From assembly GCA_002320775.1 (NCBI GenBank), contig DCKY01000036.1, forward strand, positions 10,391 to 39,981: a stretch of 29,591 nt of DNA. The letters are read 5' to 3'. The notes under the pieces are model-generated. The model saw only the letters and a program-made list of their open reading frames with translations. It had not been told where the DNA came from and searched no databases. The number at the start of each line of letters is the position of its first letter. Positions within the stretch are counted from its first letter, which is position 1. This stretch comes from Planctomycetes bacterium UBA1662 (lineage in GTDB: Bacteria > Planctomycetota > UBA8108). Below are positions 14,848-22,796 of this stretch, one piece after another. The translations under genes and the position numbers were made by a program.

Positions 14848-17091
14848 TCAGCCGCGCGAGGCTGTCGCTTGTTTTTTCTGGAGCCGTTTCCTGAGCCGCT
14901 CGTAGCCCCGGCGGCAGACCTGGTTGGTTCGGTCAAGATGCTTGACGACCTTCAGGTACTCTTTCACAGCCAGGACCTCCTGCCCCATCGATTCATAGAC
15001 GACTCCGAGCATTGCCCGCAGATCAGCCTCGATGGGTTTCTTGTCCTTGAGCTCTGTGCTTGCGTTGAGAGTCTCCAGCCCCTGCCGAAGAGCCACCACA
15101 GCCTTCTTTGGATCCTCCTGCAGACGATAGACCCTGGCTTTCTTTATGAAGAGCCGAATCCCCTCCTTCTCGAGCTCTTCGCGAACCGCCAGGGCGTTCC
15201 GATTATGCGCCCGTCTCTCAAAAGGCAGGGTGTCGAGCTGGGGAATATCCACGGCGCTCATAACCTGAATGTTTCCCATCGACTCAACAATCTTCTTTTC
15301 AGCAAGCGAGTAGCCCTCGAGAGCCGATTGCATCTCCAGCTTCCTCTCAACCTTGGAGAGCTCGTTCCGTCCGGTCGCAACAGCCCAGTGACTGTCAGCG
15401 ATCCCGAGGACGGAAGCGATGCTGGAGGGATCAAGTCCGAAGCTGTTTTCATACTGGCGCAAGGCCTCTTTGTGCTTGCCCTGCAGCCGCAGGACATTGC
15501 CATATTCAAAATGTATCCAGTGAAGATCCTGCCCGGCGGCATCAGGCAACGCGCTGTCGACAAGCCCTTTCAGAATCTGCCCAGCCTCGGCAATCATCGC
15601 AGCCTTGCGCTCGGCAACCTCCTCGACCCTGGACAGCTCGGAATAAAGCAGAGTTGCATAGCTGACATGGGCTTTGAGAAAGCTGGGATCTTTTCTACGG
15701 GCTTCACGAAGATAAGTTCCAGCCCGGTCAAATCGCCCCGCCATCCAGAACTGGTGGGCCTGCAGCCAGAACTCCCGGCTCTCCTTGCGAGCATCGGTCT
15801 CAATGGCCCTGTTGTTGAGAACAAGGAGTGACCTGGCGCGATACTGCTGGGTATTTTCCTCCCACCACCGTCGCCATTTCTCAAGCGCCTTGGCCCGTGC
15901 CTCAGGAGTGCCCTCGGCCTTAAACCCGAAATTCTGCCTGGTAGAGTCCCTGAGCACCCCTGCCGCAAGCGCCCTGATCTTGAAATTACCCTCTCCCCCT
16001 ACCTCGAGAGCCTCCAGGAGAGTTGGGACAGGGAAAAAAATCCTGTTTCTAACAAGAGCTACGGATGAGACGAGCTTCAACTCGCGACTGGAGTCATTGT
16101 AGATCTCCAGGAGAGCCTTGTTGCAATTCAGCCGCCGCAGAATCTCGACAGAGAGAGAACGCAAACGCACATCCTCCTGCTCGTTCGAGATGATGTACTT
16201 TGCAAGGGGTACGGACTCATCCGTGAACTTTGGATAGAGAACCTTGAGAAGTGACTCCCTGGTCTCAAGACCGCCATAGGTCAACTCCTCGTAGATCCGA
16301 GGCTCCGATGCCTCCATGGAATCGGTCACGACTTTCTTGAGCTCATGGACGTGCAAAATCCTGACAAACGAACCCTGGATCCTTTTTTTCTCAGGCTCCC
16401 CGGCATCTTTAAAACTCGCGAGCGCCCCCTGAACCTTGCCGAGAGCAAAAACTCCACATTGAACGAGGAACTTCTCAGCCTGGGCGGCACGGTTCTCCTC
16501 ACCGTTGACGATGAGCCGAATCGCCTGGTCCATCTGCTGGGCCAGGTCAACCGTATAATAGTCAGATGATGAGTTGAGCACCTGATTTCGATAATGGACC
16601 CGGAGCACCTGATCACGACGGTAGGTCGTCTTTGCCCCGTTTGCCAACTCGACACGAATCTCAACCCCGCTCTCCTTGAGAATCTTGCAGGGCACCCTGT
16701 GCTCGTTGACCTTGAGAATGACCAGGTCGGTGTCGAGCTTCTGCTGCGACCTCCGTCCCTCGTAAAAAACAATCTTGTCGACCAGAGCCTTCGGAATTCT
16801 TTTTGCCGCGCCACGGTACTCGAGGGAAATCGTATTTCCACCCAACTCAGCTACCTTACCGTGCTGAATCGATCCATCGGAAAGATGGACCTTGTCCAGA
16901 GTGGCAATCGAATCCCTGCCAGCCGATGCCCTGCCTGGTTTTTTTTCGGCAGCCTGTTCTGCCGGAGGTTCGACAGGCTCATCCTGAGCCCAGGCCGGAT
17001 TGTTGCCCCCTAACCCCAGTAACAGCAGACAAATAGCGAACAAAAAACTACCCTGTTGAACTGCCAAAGCTTCGCGCTCCATTTCTTGCAT
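14848..17091 (-). CDS. Exported protein with tandem beta modules, HEAT-like and TPR-like repeats
   Basis: I do not recognise a named family for the whole 747-residue protein. It has a signal peptide with a likely cut after AWA (residue 35). Two similar modules of about 47 residues follow (66-112 and 121-168). Each has the pattern charged-strand, GxV/K, I.LE/V, IPK or YRR, then V..I/V.Y, like the small Sm/SH3-like beta barrels common in planctomycete proteins. Residues about 225-405 are alpha-helical with HEAT-like character (RLRSLSVEILRRLN, FKIRALAAGVLRDS), and about 440-740 contain TPR-like repeats (HWIHFEYGNVLRLQGKHKEA, LGVVYESMGQEVLAVKEYLK). It probably acts as a periplasmic scaffold. It is a single-gene unit, divergent from yhaM. 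The ATG at 17091 has AAGG just upstream. Confidence 0.75.
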   Translation of the reverse strand: MQEMEREALAVQQGSFLFAICLLLLGLGGNNPAWAQDEPVEPPAEQAAEKKPGRASAGRDSIATLDKVHLSDGSIQHGKVAELGGNTISLEYRGAAKRIPKALVDKIVFYEGRRSQQKLDTDLVILKVNEHRVPCKILKESGVEIRVELANGAKTTYRRDQVLRVHYRNQVLNSSSDYYTVDLAQQMDQAIRLIVNGEENRAAQAEKFLVQCGVFALGKVQGALASFKDAGEPEKKRIQGSFVRILHVHELKKVVTDSMEASEPRIYEELTYGGLETRESLLKVLYPKFTDESVPLAKYIISNEQEDVRLRSLSVEILRRLNCNKALLEIYNDSSRELKLVSSVALVRNRIFFPVPTLLEALEVGGEGNFKIRALAAGVLRDSTRQNFGFKAEGTPEARAKALEKWRRWWEENTQQYRARSLLVLNNRAIETDARKESREFWLQAHQFWMAGRFDRAGTYLREARRKDPSFLKAHVSYATLLYSELSRVEEVAERKAAMIAEAGQILKGLVDSALPDAAGQDLHWIHFEYGNVLRLQGKHKEALRQYENSFGLDPSSIASVLGIADSHWAVATGRNELSKVERKLEMQSALEGYSLAEKKIVESMGNIQVMSAVDIPQLDTLPFERRAHNRNALAVREELEKEGIRLFIKKARVYRLQEDPKKAVVALRQGLETLNASTELKDKKPIEADLRAMLGVVYESMGQEVLAVKEYLKVVKHLDRTNQVCRRGYERLRKRLQKKQATASRG

Positions 17092-17164
17092 ATCGCCTTG
17101 AAAAGGCTCTTCACTTCACTTCAATCTGACGACTCGCAGGCCGCCCGCCGTCCCGGTTTGAAAA

Positions 17165-17184
17165 CGCAGGGCAACGAACCTGCG
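17165..17184 (-). other. Small hairpin in the leader of the exported repeat protein
   Basis: CGCAGG and CCTGCG form a perfect 6-bp stem around an 8-nt loop. If the predicted promoter at 17223-17252 is used, this lies in the untranslated leader about 75-95 nt before the ATG. The function is unknown. Confidence 0.35.
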
Positions 17185-17222
17185 GTAAGCCAGGCTTGTT
17201 CGTGGCACACCTGCGAAGTGAG

Positions 17223-17252
17223 ATTGTAACTCGATTACAGGACCGGCAACAA
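17223..17252 (-). promoter_or_regulatory. Candidate promoter with overlapping dyad
   Basis: On the minus strand TTGTTG (17247-17252), an 18-bp spacer and TACAAT (17223-17228) would drive the exported repeat protein with a leader of about 125 nt. A perfect 5-5-5 dyad TGTAACTCGATTACA (17225-17239) covers the -10 element and part of the spacer, the position expected for a repressor operator. Confidence 0.4.
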
Positions 17253-17308
17253 GTAAACTTCGTAAGCCCATACAAACAAGCAGGTTAAGGTATGTTTAAT
17301 AAAAGGGG

Positions 17309-17345
17309 TTGCGGGCTTAGAATCGGCGATTAATATACTCCGACT
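17309..17345 (+). promoter_or_regulatory. Predicted promoter for leaderless yhaM mRNA
   Basis: TATACT (17334-17339) ends six bases before the ATG at 17346, so transcription would begin at or next to the A of the start codon. TTGCGG (17309-17314) is a possible -35, 16 bp before the overlapping TAATAT (17331-17336). No Shine-Dalgarno sequence is present, consistent with a leaderless transcript. Confidence 0.45.
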
Positions 17346-18404
17346 ATGACTACAGTTCCCAACGACAATTCAGACGGCAGCCCTGGGGCTGACTCCACGC
17401 AGTGGATCCAGGCTCTTAGAAAAGGCGACAGGGTCACAGAGGGAACCTACCTTGTCGAAAGTTCCAACTTCAAGCAGACCCGTAACCAGAAGTATTTCAT
17501 CCAGATGAATCTCAGGGACAAGACCGGGACCATCAGAGCCATCCGGTGGGATGCCGATCAGGCCATCTACAAGTCCTTCTCAATTGACGACTTTGTCCTG
17601 GTCAACGGACGGGTGGAGGAATTCCAGAACAATCGCCAGCTCATTGTCGATTCAATCACCCGGCTCGACCCACAAGACATCCTGTACGAAGATTTCCTCC
17701 CTGCTTCCGAGAGAGGGAAAGACGAGATGCTCGAAGAGCTGCAGGGCGTCGTTCAGTCGCTGGAAGACGAGCACCTGAAGAGTCTGCTCGAATCCTTCCT
17801 CGGGGACCACGATCTCCTCTTCGCGCTGAGCCATTGTCCTGCGGGAAAGAGCCTTCACCATGCCTACATCGGCGGACTTCTCGAACATACACTCTCCCTC
17901 TGCGAGCTGGCCCGGAACATAGCCGGCCGCTACCAGAATCTCAACCTCGACCTCCTGCTGGCCGGCTGCGTCCTTCACGACATCGGAAAATGCAGAGAGC
18001 TCTCCTTTCGCAAAAATTTCAGCTACACGGACGAAGGGCAACTCATCGGGCACATTGGAATCGGACTCCTCATGGTGAAAGAAAAAGCCGACTCGATCCC
18101 AGGCTTCCCGGAAGATCTCCTGCTCCAGCTCCAGCACATCATCGCGAGCCATCATGGCCTGCTTGAATACGGCGCCCTCAAACGCCCCATGACGCCTGAA
18201 GCAATCGCCTTTCACTACATGGACAACCTGGACTCCAAGATGGCGACCCTCGACTCAATCGAAAACAATCTCGAGGGAGAGCGGCCAGGGGCCCACAAGG
18301 GCAGCGGCCAGTGGAGCGACTACAAGCCGCATCTCGAGCGAAAGATCTTCTTCCCCGGAGACGGAAAAGCCGGAGACGGGAAAGCCGGAGACCGAAAAAG
18401 CTGA
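17346..18404 (+). CDS. yhaM: YhaM-type 3'-5' exoribonuclease (OB + HD domains)
   Basis: YhaM enzymes degrade single-stranded RNA or DNA from the 3' end in the cytoplasm. An OB-fold nucleic-acid domain covers about residues 28-105 (KYFIQMNLRDKTGTIRAIRW). A metal-dependent HD domain covers about 165-310: HHAYIGGLLEHT, then LHDIGK (the HD pair), then ASHHG and HYMDNLDSKM. Length 352 is slightly above the usual 310-320 because of an N-terminal extension of about 25 residues and a repeat tail. YhaM is best known from Gram-positives, though homologues occur in other phyla. It has no ribosome-binding site and a -10 element right before the ATG. It converges on dapA with a 19-bp gap. Confidence 0.87.
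   Translation: MTTVPNDNSDGSPGADSTQWIQALRKGDRVTEGTYLVESSNFKQTRNQKYFIQMNLRDKTGTIRAIRWDADQAIYKSFSIDDFVLVNGRVEEFQNNRQLIVDSITRLDPQDILYEDFLPASERGKDEMLEELQGVVQSLEDEHLKSLLESFLGDHDLLFALSHCPAGKSLHHAYIGGLLEHTLSLCELARNIAGRYQNLNLDLLLAGCVLHDIGKCRELSFRKNFSYTDEGQLIGHIGIGLLMVKEKADSIPGFPEDLLLQLQHIIASHHGLLEYGALKRPMTPEAIAFHYMDNLDSKMATLDSIENNLEGERPGAHKGSGQWSDYKPHLERKIFFPGDGKAGDGKAGDRKS
18357..18401 (+). repeat. Three 15-bp tandem repeats at the 3' end of yhaM
   Basis: Three copies of about GGAGACGGAAAAGCC (18357-18371, 18372-18386, 18387-18401, with one to three changes) encode GDGKAGDGKAGDRKS just before the stop. They add a basic, flexible tail beyond the HD domain and could change in number by slippage. Confidence 0.85.
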
Positions 18405-18423
18405 TCGATCTGCCGAATATTCC

Positions 18424-19293
18424 TCAGGCGCTGATTTCAAGACCTTCAAGGATTCCGCGCAGCAGCGTTCGCGTGTCCTCCTCGGCACCCACAAGAGGCA
18501 GGCGAAGCTCTCCCCCGATAAGTCCCTGCATCTCCAGGCAGGCCTTGACAGGGATCGGACTCGTCTCGACAAAGAGCGCCTTCATGAGCGGGTAGAGCTG
18601 ATGATGCAGCCTGCTGGCGGCGGCAACCTCGCCGGCCGAGGCAAGCTGGACCAGCTCAGCCATTTGAGCCGGAACCACGTTGGCGGCGACAGAAATCACG
18701 CCGCTGGCACCGACAGCCATCAGGGACAAGGTCAGTGAATCATCCCCACTCAAAACGGTGATGTCACATTCACCAAGTATTTCCACAGTGCGATCAATCG
18801 AGCCGCTGGCCTCCTTGACTGCGACTACATTCTCGATAGCTGCAAGACGCCCTACCGTTTGCGGCAACAGGTCAATGCCGGTACGCCCGGGGACATTGTA
18901 GAGAACGACAGGAAGTTCGCATTCATGAGCTATAGCGGCAAAATGGCTGTAGAGCCCTTCCTGGGGAGGCTTGTTGTAATAAGGCGTAATGACGAGAGCA
19001 CCGTCGGCACCGGCCGCCTGGGCTGATTTAGTCAGGCTGACAGCCTCGCTGGTTGAATTGGACCCGGTGCCGGCAAGGACCGGAATTCTTCCCGCCGCTC
19101 GTTCGATAACGAACTCTATGACCAGCTCGTGTTCCTTGTGGGAGAGTGTCGCGGATTCTCCTGTGGTCCCGCAAGGCACCAGCCCATTCGTGCCCGACTC
19201 GATATGGAAATCGACAAGAGCCCCTAATCGTTCAAGATCAACCTTCCCATCTTTGAAAGGTGTTACAAGAGCTACATAGGATCCACTGAACAT
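18424..19293 (-). CDS. dapA: 4-hydroxy-tetrahydrodipicolinate synthase
   Basis: DapA condenses pyruvate with aspartate semialdehyde, the first committed step to diaminopimelate and lysine. The TIM-barrel landmarks are complete: GTTGE (42-46), Y132 in YNVPGRTG, and the Schiff-base lysine K160 in VVAVKEASG. The ATG at 19293 gives 289 residues, the family length, with GGAG upstream and the usual MFSGSYVALVTPF opening. The frame continues upstream to 19416, but those 41 codons cover the predicted promoter and are not DapA-like. It lies after glmM but has its own promoter. Confidence 0.95.
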   Translation of the reverse strand: MFSGSYVALVTPFKDGKVDLERLGALVDFHIESGTNGLVPCGTTGESATLSHKEHELVIEFVIERAAGRIPVLAGTGSNSTSEAVSLTKSAQAAGADGALVITPYYNKPPQEGLYSHFAAIAHECELPVVLYNVPGRTGIDLLPQTVGRLAAIENVVAVKEASGSIDRTVEILGECDITVLSGDDSLTLSLMAVGASGVISVAANVVPAQMAELVQLASAGEVAAASRLHHQLYPLMKALFVETSPIPVKACLEMQGLIGGELRLPLVGAEEDTRTLLRGILEGLEISA

Positions 19294-19350
19294 CCGCAGT
19301 CTCCAGAAAGTTCGACAGGCTACCAATTCCCCCACCACCGCAAGCGCTGC

Positions 19351-19379
19351 ATTATAGGGGTGGTCGCCACGCAGGTCCA
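19351..19379 (-). promoter_or_regulatory. Predicted sigma70-like promoter of dapA
   Basis: On the minus strand TGGACC (19374-19379), a 17-bp spacer and a perfect TATAAT (19351-19356) predict a start near 19344, about 50 nt before the ATG. Confidence 0.6.
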
Positions 19380-19446
19380 TCAGTGATGCGTTCGCGTGAA
19401 CAGTTCCTGGCAACACCCGCCAACCCGGTCCCGGGGAGAACTCCCA

Positions 19447-20811
19447 TCAATCTCCAAGCGAGTCCTCAACCACACCGCAGATATCATCACAGAGCTGGTC
19501 CACCAACTGCTGTTCCGGCCCCTCTAACATAACCCGCAGCAACGACTCGGTACCTGAATATCGCAACAGGACCCTACCCTCGACCCCCAGGCGCTGCTCG
19601 ACATCTGCAACGATTTCCCGCACCGGCTCCACAGTTTCAAGCTCGACCTTCTCCCGCACCCTGACATTCTTGAGAACCTGGGGGTAGGCCGTCATGATCT
19701 CCGCCCCCCGATCGAGATTCATTCCGTAGCCCTGCAGGAACTGCAGCAACTTGATCGCCGCAAGGATCCCGTCTCCAGTAGAAGAGTGGTCTCTGAAGAT
19801 AATATGCCCCGACTGCTCGCCGCCAACAGGGTGCCCGCCCGCGACCATCTCCTTGAACACGTTCCGGTCCCCGACCTGGGCCCTGATCAGCGAGATGCCG
19901 GCATCTTCAAGAGACCGGGCCAGGCCGATGTTGGACATCACCGTACCCACGACCGCCTTCCCGGGAAGTTTCCCCGCATCCTGATAGTGTCGTCCACCCA
20001 GGGCGAGAACGAGATCTCCGTCAAAAATCCTACCGGTTCCGCTGGCCGGAATCATCCTGTCGGCATCTCCGTCGAAACAGAAGCCTATGTCAAAACCCGA
20101 CTCTTTCACATCTGCCGCGAGAGCGTCCGGATAGAGTGCTCCACAGCCCAAGTTGATATTCGTGCCATCCGGCTGGTCGCCGATGGCACGAACCTCCGCC
20201 CCCAGGCCCAGGAAGACCTCTGCCGCGATACCACTGGCGGCGCCGTTGGCCGCATCGAGACAGACCTTCAGGCCATCAAGCCCATCAGGACAGCACGATA
20301 CGAGATATTCGGCATAGAGCCTACGCGCCTCTCCTGACAGGTCTCGTACCCCACTGGAGCCTGGCTCGGCAGGCGGCACACCTTCAGAAAATCTGGCCGA
20401 AAGCTCATCTTCAAACCGGTCAGAGACCTTGGATCCTGAAGAAGAGAGCAGCTTGATACCATTGTCCTCGGCGGGATTGTGTGATGCTGACAGAACGATC
20501 GCCAGGCAGCACTCCCCAGCTGACCGTGCCACCTCGGCAATTCCCGGAGTCGGCAGTACGCCGAGATCGCAGACATCAAAGCCCGCGCCAAGCAGCCCGC
20601 CCGAAAGCTGGGCCAGCAGGTCGGGGCCCGAAGCCCTAGTGTCTCGGCCGATATAGACAGCCTGCCCGCGAGCCGAGTCAACATCGGATGAAAAGTTCTC
20701 TCGTTCCTGCAGAACGGAGGCCAGGGCTGCAGATATTTTCGCGACGGAATCCGCCGAGAGAAGACCCTCGCCGGCCCGCCCCCGTACTCCATCGGTGCCG
20801 AAGATGCTCAC
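19447..20811 (-). CDS. glmM: Phosphoglucosamine mutase
   Basis: GlmM converts glucosamine-6-phosphate to glucosamine-1-phosphate, the precursor of UDP-GlcNAc for peptidoglycan and lipid A. The protein opens with MSIFGTDGVRG. Its catalytic serine is in SASHNP (S110), the metal loop is FDGDADR (246-252), the sugar loop is GGEQSGH and the phosphate site is RYSGTES near the C-terminus. Length 454 is normal. The start is GTG at 20811, 6 bp after the ybbR stop, with only a purine-rich AGAGACAG upstream, so coupling to ybbR is likely. In known systems GlmM binds CdaA and restrains c-di-AMP synthesis, which fits this order. Confidence 0.95.
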   Translation of the reverse strand: MSIFGTDGVRGRAGEGLLSADSVAKISAALASVLQERENFSSDVDSARGQAVYIGRDTRASGPDLLAQLSGGLLGAGFDVCDLGVLPTPGIAEVARSAGECCLAIVLSASHNPAEDNGIKLLSSSGSKVSDRFEDELSARFSEGVPPAEPGSSGVRDLSGEARRLYAEYLVSCCPDGLDGLKVCLDAANGAASGIAAEVFLGLGAEVRAIGDQPDGTNINLGCGALYPDALAADVKESGFDIGFCFDGDADRMIPASGTGRIFDGDLVLALGGRHYQDAGKLPGKAVVGTVMSNIGLARSLEDAGISLIRAQVGDRNVFKEMVAGGHPVGGEQSGHIIFRDHSSTGDGILAAIKLLQFLQGYGMNLDRGAEIMTAYPQVLKNVRVREKVELETVEPVREIVADVEQRLGVEGRVLLRYSGTESLLRVMLEGPEQQLVDQLCDDICGVVEDSLGD

Positions 20812-20817
20812 CTGTCT

Positions 20818-21939
20818 CTACTCTTTCTTGTTTTCGTTTTCATCAAGCACCTTGATTTCGTAGGACCAGAAAGAGGCCTGCTGCTCTTTCCTGCTCTCGT
20901 GCTGGAGAACATTCACTCCAGGGAATCCCTTCACCTGGAGATCCGACTCGATGAAATTGAAGGTGCCCCCCTTTTCAGCGTCAAACTCAGCCGGAGGGGG
21001 AACGATGAGGGTAATCTCGGGAAGGTCTCGAATTTTCTGAACCTGCTTTCGAGAGCCCTCGAAAGCAACGGGAATCGTCTCTGTACCCAGGGGCACATCT
21101 TTCAGTGTTACCCTGCAGGGAGCATTGAGCAGCGGCAACTGAAAGAGGAGGCGGGCGCGGTCGACTGAAAATATGTCCAGGCTCTCCTCCAGGACAGCGC
21201 TTACATGGATCCTTACCGGGTCAGTAAACCAGACCCACTCGGCCTTGACACCAGGCCCCAGATCAAAGTTTTTCAATATCTGGACCGTTTGCTTAACCTT
21301 CTCCGTATCAGGCTGGACCCGCAGATCAAAGAGCCCATCCGCACGGCCCTGAAAGTTCATCGGAACCGTGACCTTCACTCCAACCCCGTCCAGAACCGAA
21401 ACCGGCCCCCTGATTCTGAGGCCGCCCTCGGGACCATCGACCTCGATACTGACCTTGTCGTCACTTTTCTTGTTCGGAACCTCGACGATACTTTTCAAGG
21501 CGGATATCGTTCGTTCCTCGATGGCGCTCTGCTCTATGAGGAAGCGCTTCGGCTGGAAATTGCTGACCGAGACGCCATCCCGGGGAAACCCGAAATCATC
21601 CTGCTTGAACTCGTGAGTCGAATCATCTTTTTCAATCCGGATGACGAACTTATTGGCACTCGTCTCTGCCCTGATCTCCTCGACCTGCTCACGCGGCCCC
21701 TCGATGGTCACCTCGACCTCCAGTTCGCCGCTTGGCGGAAACAAGCTCACGGTCTCACCCGGCCTTCGAAACCCCACGATGGCCATCTTCCCGGGTTCGC
21801 TCGATTCGAAACGCACCCTGTACTTCAGTGTCGATCGCTGTGCCTCAGACTGGTAGGCCACAAACCAGATGCTCACAGAAAAAAACAACGCGGCAGCCTT
21901 GGTTCGCCAATTTGCCAGGAAGAAATTCTTAATCCTCAT
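20818..21939 (-). CDS. ybbR: YbbR-domain protein (CdaR-like)
   Basis: This 373-residue protein has one N-terminal transmembrane helix (about 13-30, TKAAALFFSVSIWFVAYQ). It is followed by several YbbR beta domains outside the cytoplasm, visible as repeated patterns of the type V.V.GP...V..I and V.V.VP..F.G.A. YbbR/CdaR proteins partner the membrane cyclase CdaA and modulate it. It starts only 2 bp after the cdaA stop and is followed by glmM 6 bp later, the conserved cdaA-ybbR-glmM order. The C-terminal end is charged (DENENKKE). Confidence 0.88.
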   Translation of the reverse strand: MRIKNFFLANWRTKAAALFFSVSIWFVAYQSEAQRSTLKYRVRFESSEPGKMAIVGFRRPGETVSLFPPSGELEVEVTIEGPREQVEEIRAETSANKFVIRIEKDDSTHEFKQDDFGFPRDGVSVSNFQPKRFLIEQSAIEERTISALKSIVEVPNKKSDDKVSIEVDGPEGGLRIRGPVSVLDGVGVKVTVPMNFQGRADGLFDLRVQPDTEKVKQTVQILKNFDLGPGVKAEWVWFTDPVRIHVSAVLEESLDIFSVDRARLLFQLPLLNAPCRVTLKDVPLGTETIPVAFEGSRKQVQKIRDLPEITLIVPPPAEFDAEKGGTFNFIESDLQVKGFPGVNVLQHESRKEQQASFWSYEIKVLDENENKKE

Positions 21940-21941
21940 GA

Positions 21942-22796
21942 CTATCGTACCCTGGAGCCAGTGCCATCCTGAACCGTCTCGACATCGGACAGCTCATCAG
22001 GCTCTTCTAATTCAACGAAATGCCGCAGCAGCAACTCACGCAACCTCTCCGCGTCAACCTTCTCCAGTTGCCCTCTACTGGCAAAGGAAACACCGCCCGT
22101 CTCCTCGGAGACAATAATGACAATGGCATCGGTCTCTTCACTCACTCCAAGTCCCGCTCGGTGTCTTGTACCCATGACATTACCCAGCCCGGGAGTATCA
22201 CTCAAAGGGAAGAGGCAGCCGGCAGCCGCGACACGGTCCTCGCGAATCACCACGGCCCCATCATGCAGATCGGACCCGGGAAAGAAAATGGTGGAAAGCA
22301 GCCCGCTGCTAACGACCGAATCAATCTGGGTCCCGTGCTCGATATAGTTCTTCAGCCCCACCTCTCTCTCAATAGCGATCAAGGCGCCAATCTTCCGGCG
22401 CGACATCCGGAAAGAAGCCCTGACAAGTTCCTCGACAATCCCCTCGGTCTCCCGCTTCAAAAACACTCCCAGCAGCCGGGTCTGCCCAAGCCGAACGAGG
22501 GCTCTCCGCAGCTCAGGCTGGACTACGATCACGATGGCTGGAATCGCCGCGGCGCCGAAAAACCTGATGATAACCAACAGGCGATCCATGATATTGAGCC
22601 GCTCGGCAACGATCGCCAGGAGGATAGGAAAGGTCAGCATCAACAGAGCGATTCCCTTCAGGATTCCTTCGCCCCTGGTCCCCTCCATGAACCGCAGAAA
22701 AGCGTAGATGACCAGGAAGATCACAAAGATCTCTGCGAGATACTCCAGGCTGATCCAATTGACCAAGCTCCACAGGGTTGTAAAAAGTTCCTGCAC
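21942..22796 (-). CDS. cdaA: Membrane diadenylate cyclase CdaA
   Basis: CdaA makes the second messenger c-di-AMP from two ATP. Three N-terminal transmembrane helices (about 21-37, 45-63, 73-92) precede the DAC domain, whose two signature motifs are intact: DGA at 179-181 and GTRHR at 209-213. The start is GTG at 22796, directly after the folP stop (TGAGTG). The Gly-codon run of folP (GGGGGG) may serve as the ribosome-binding site. It has an acidic C-terminal tail. It sits in the order folP-cdaA-ybbR-glmM, so c-di-AMP production is tied to envelope precursor synthesis. Confidence 0.95.
   Translation of the reverse strand: MQELFTTLWSLVNWISLEYLAEIFVIFLVIYAFLRFMEGTRGEGILKGIALLMLTFPILLAIVAERLNIMDRLLVIIRFFGAAAIPAIVIVVQPELRRALVRLGQTRLLGVFLKRETEGIVEELVRASFRMSRRKIGALIAIEREVGLKNYIEHGTQIDSVVSSGLLSTIFFPGSDLHDGAVVIREDRVAAAGCLFPLSDTPGLGNVMGTRHRAGLGVSEETDAIVIIVSEETGGVSFASRGQLEKVDAERLRELLLRHFVELEEPDELSDVETVQDGTGSRVR

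Noticed and set aside
19294..19416. A 41-codon N-terminal extension of dapA
   Set aside because: It covers a perfect TATAAT promoter, and the DapA family start lies exactly at the ATG at 19293.
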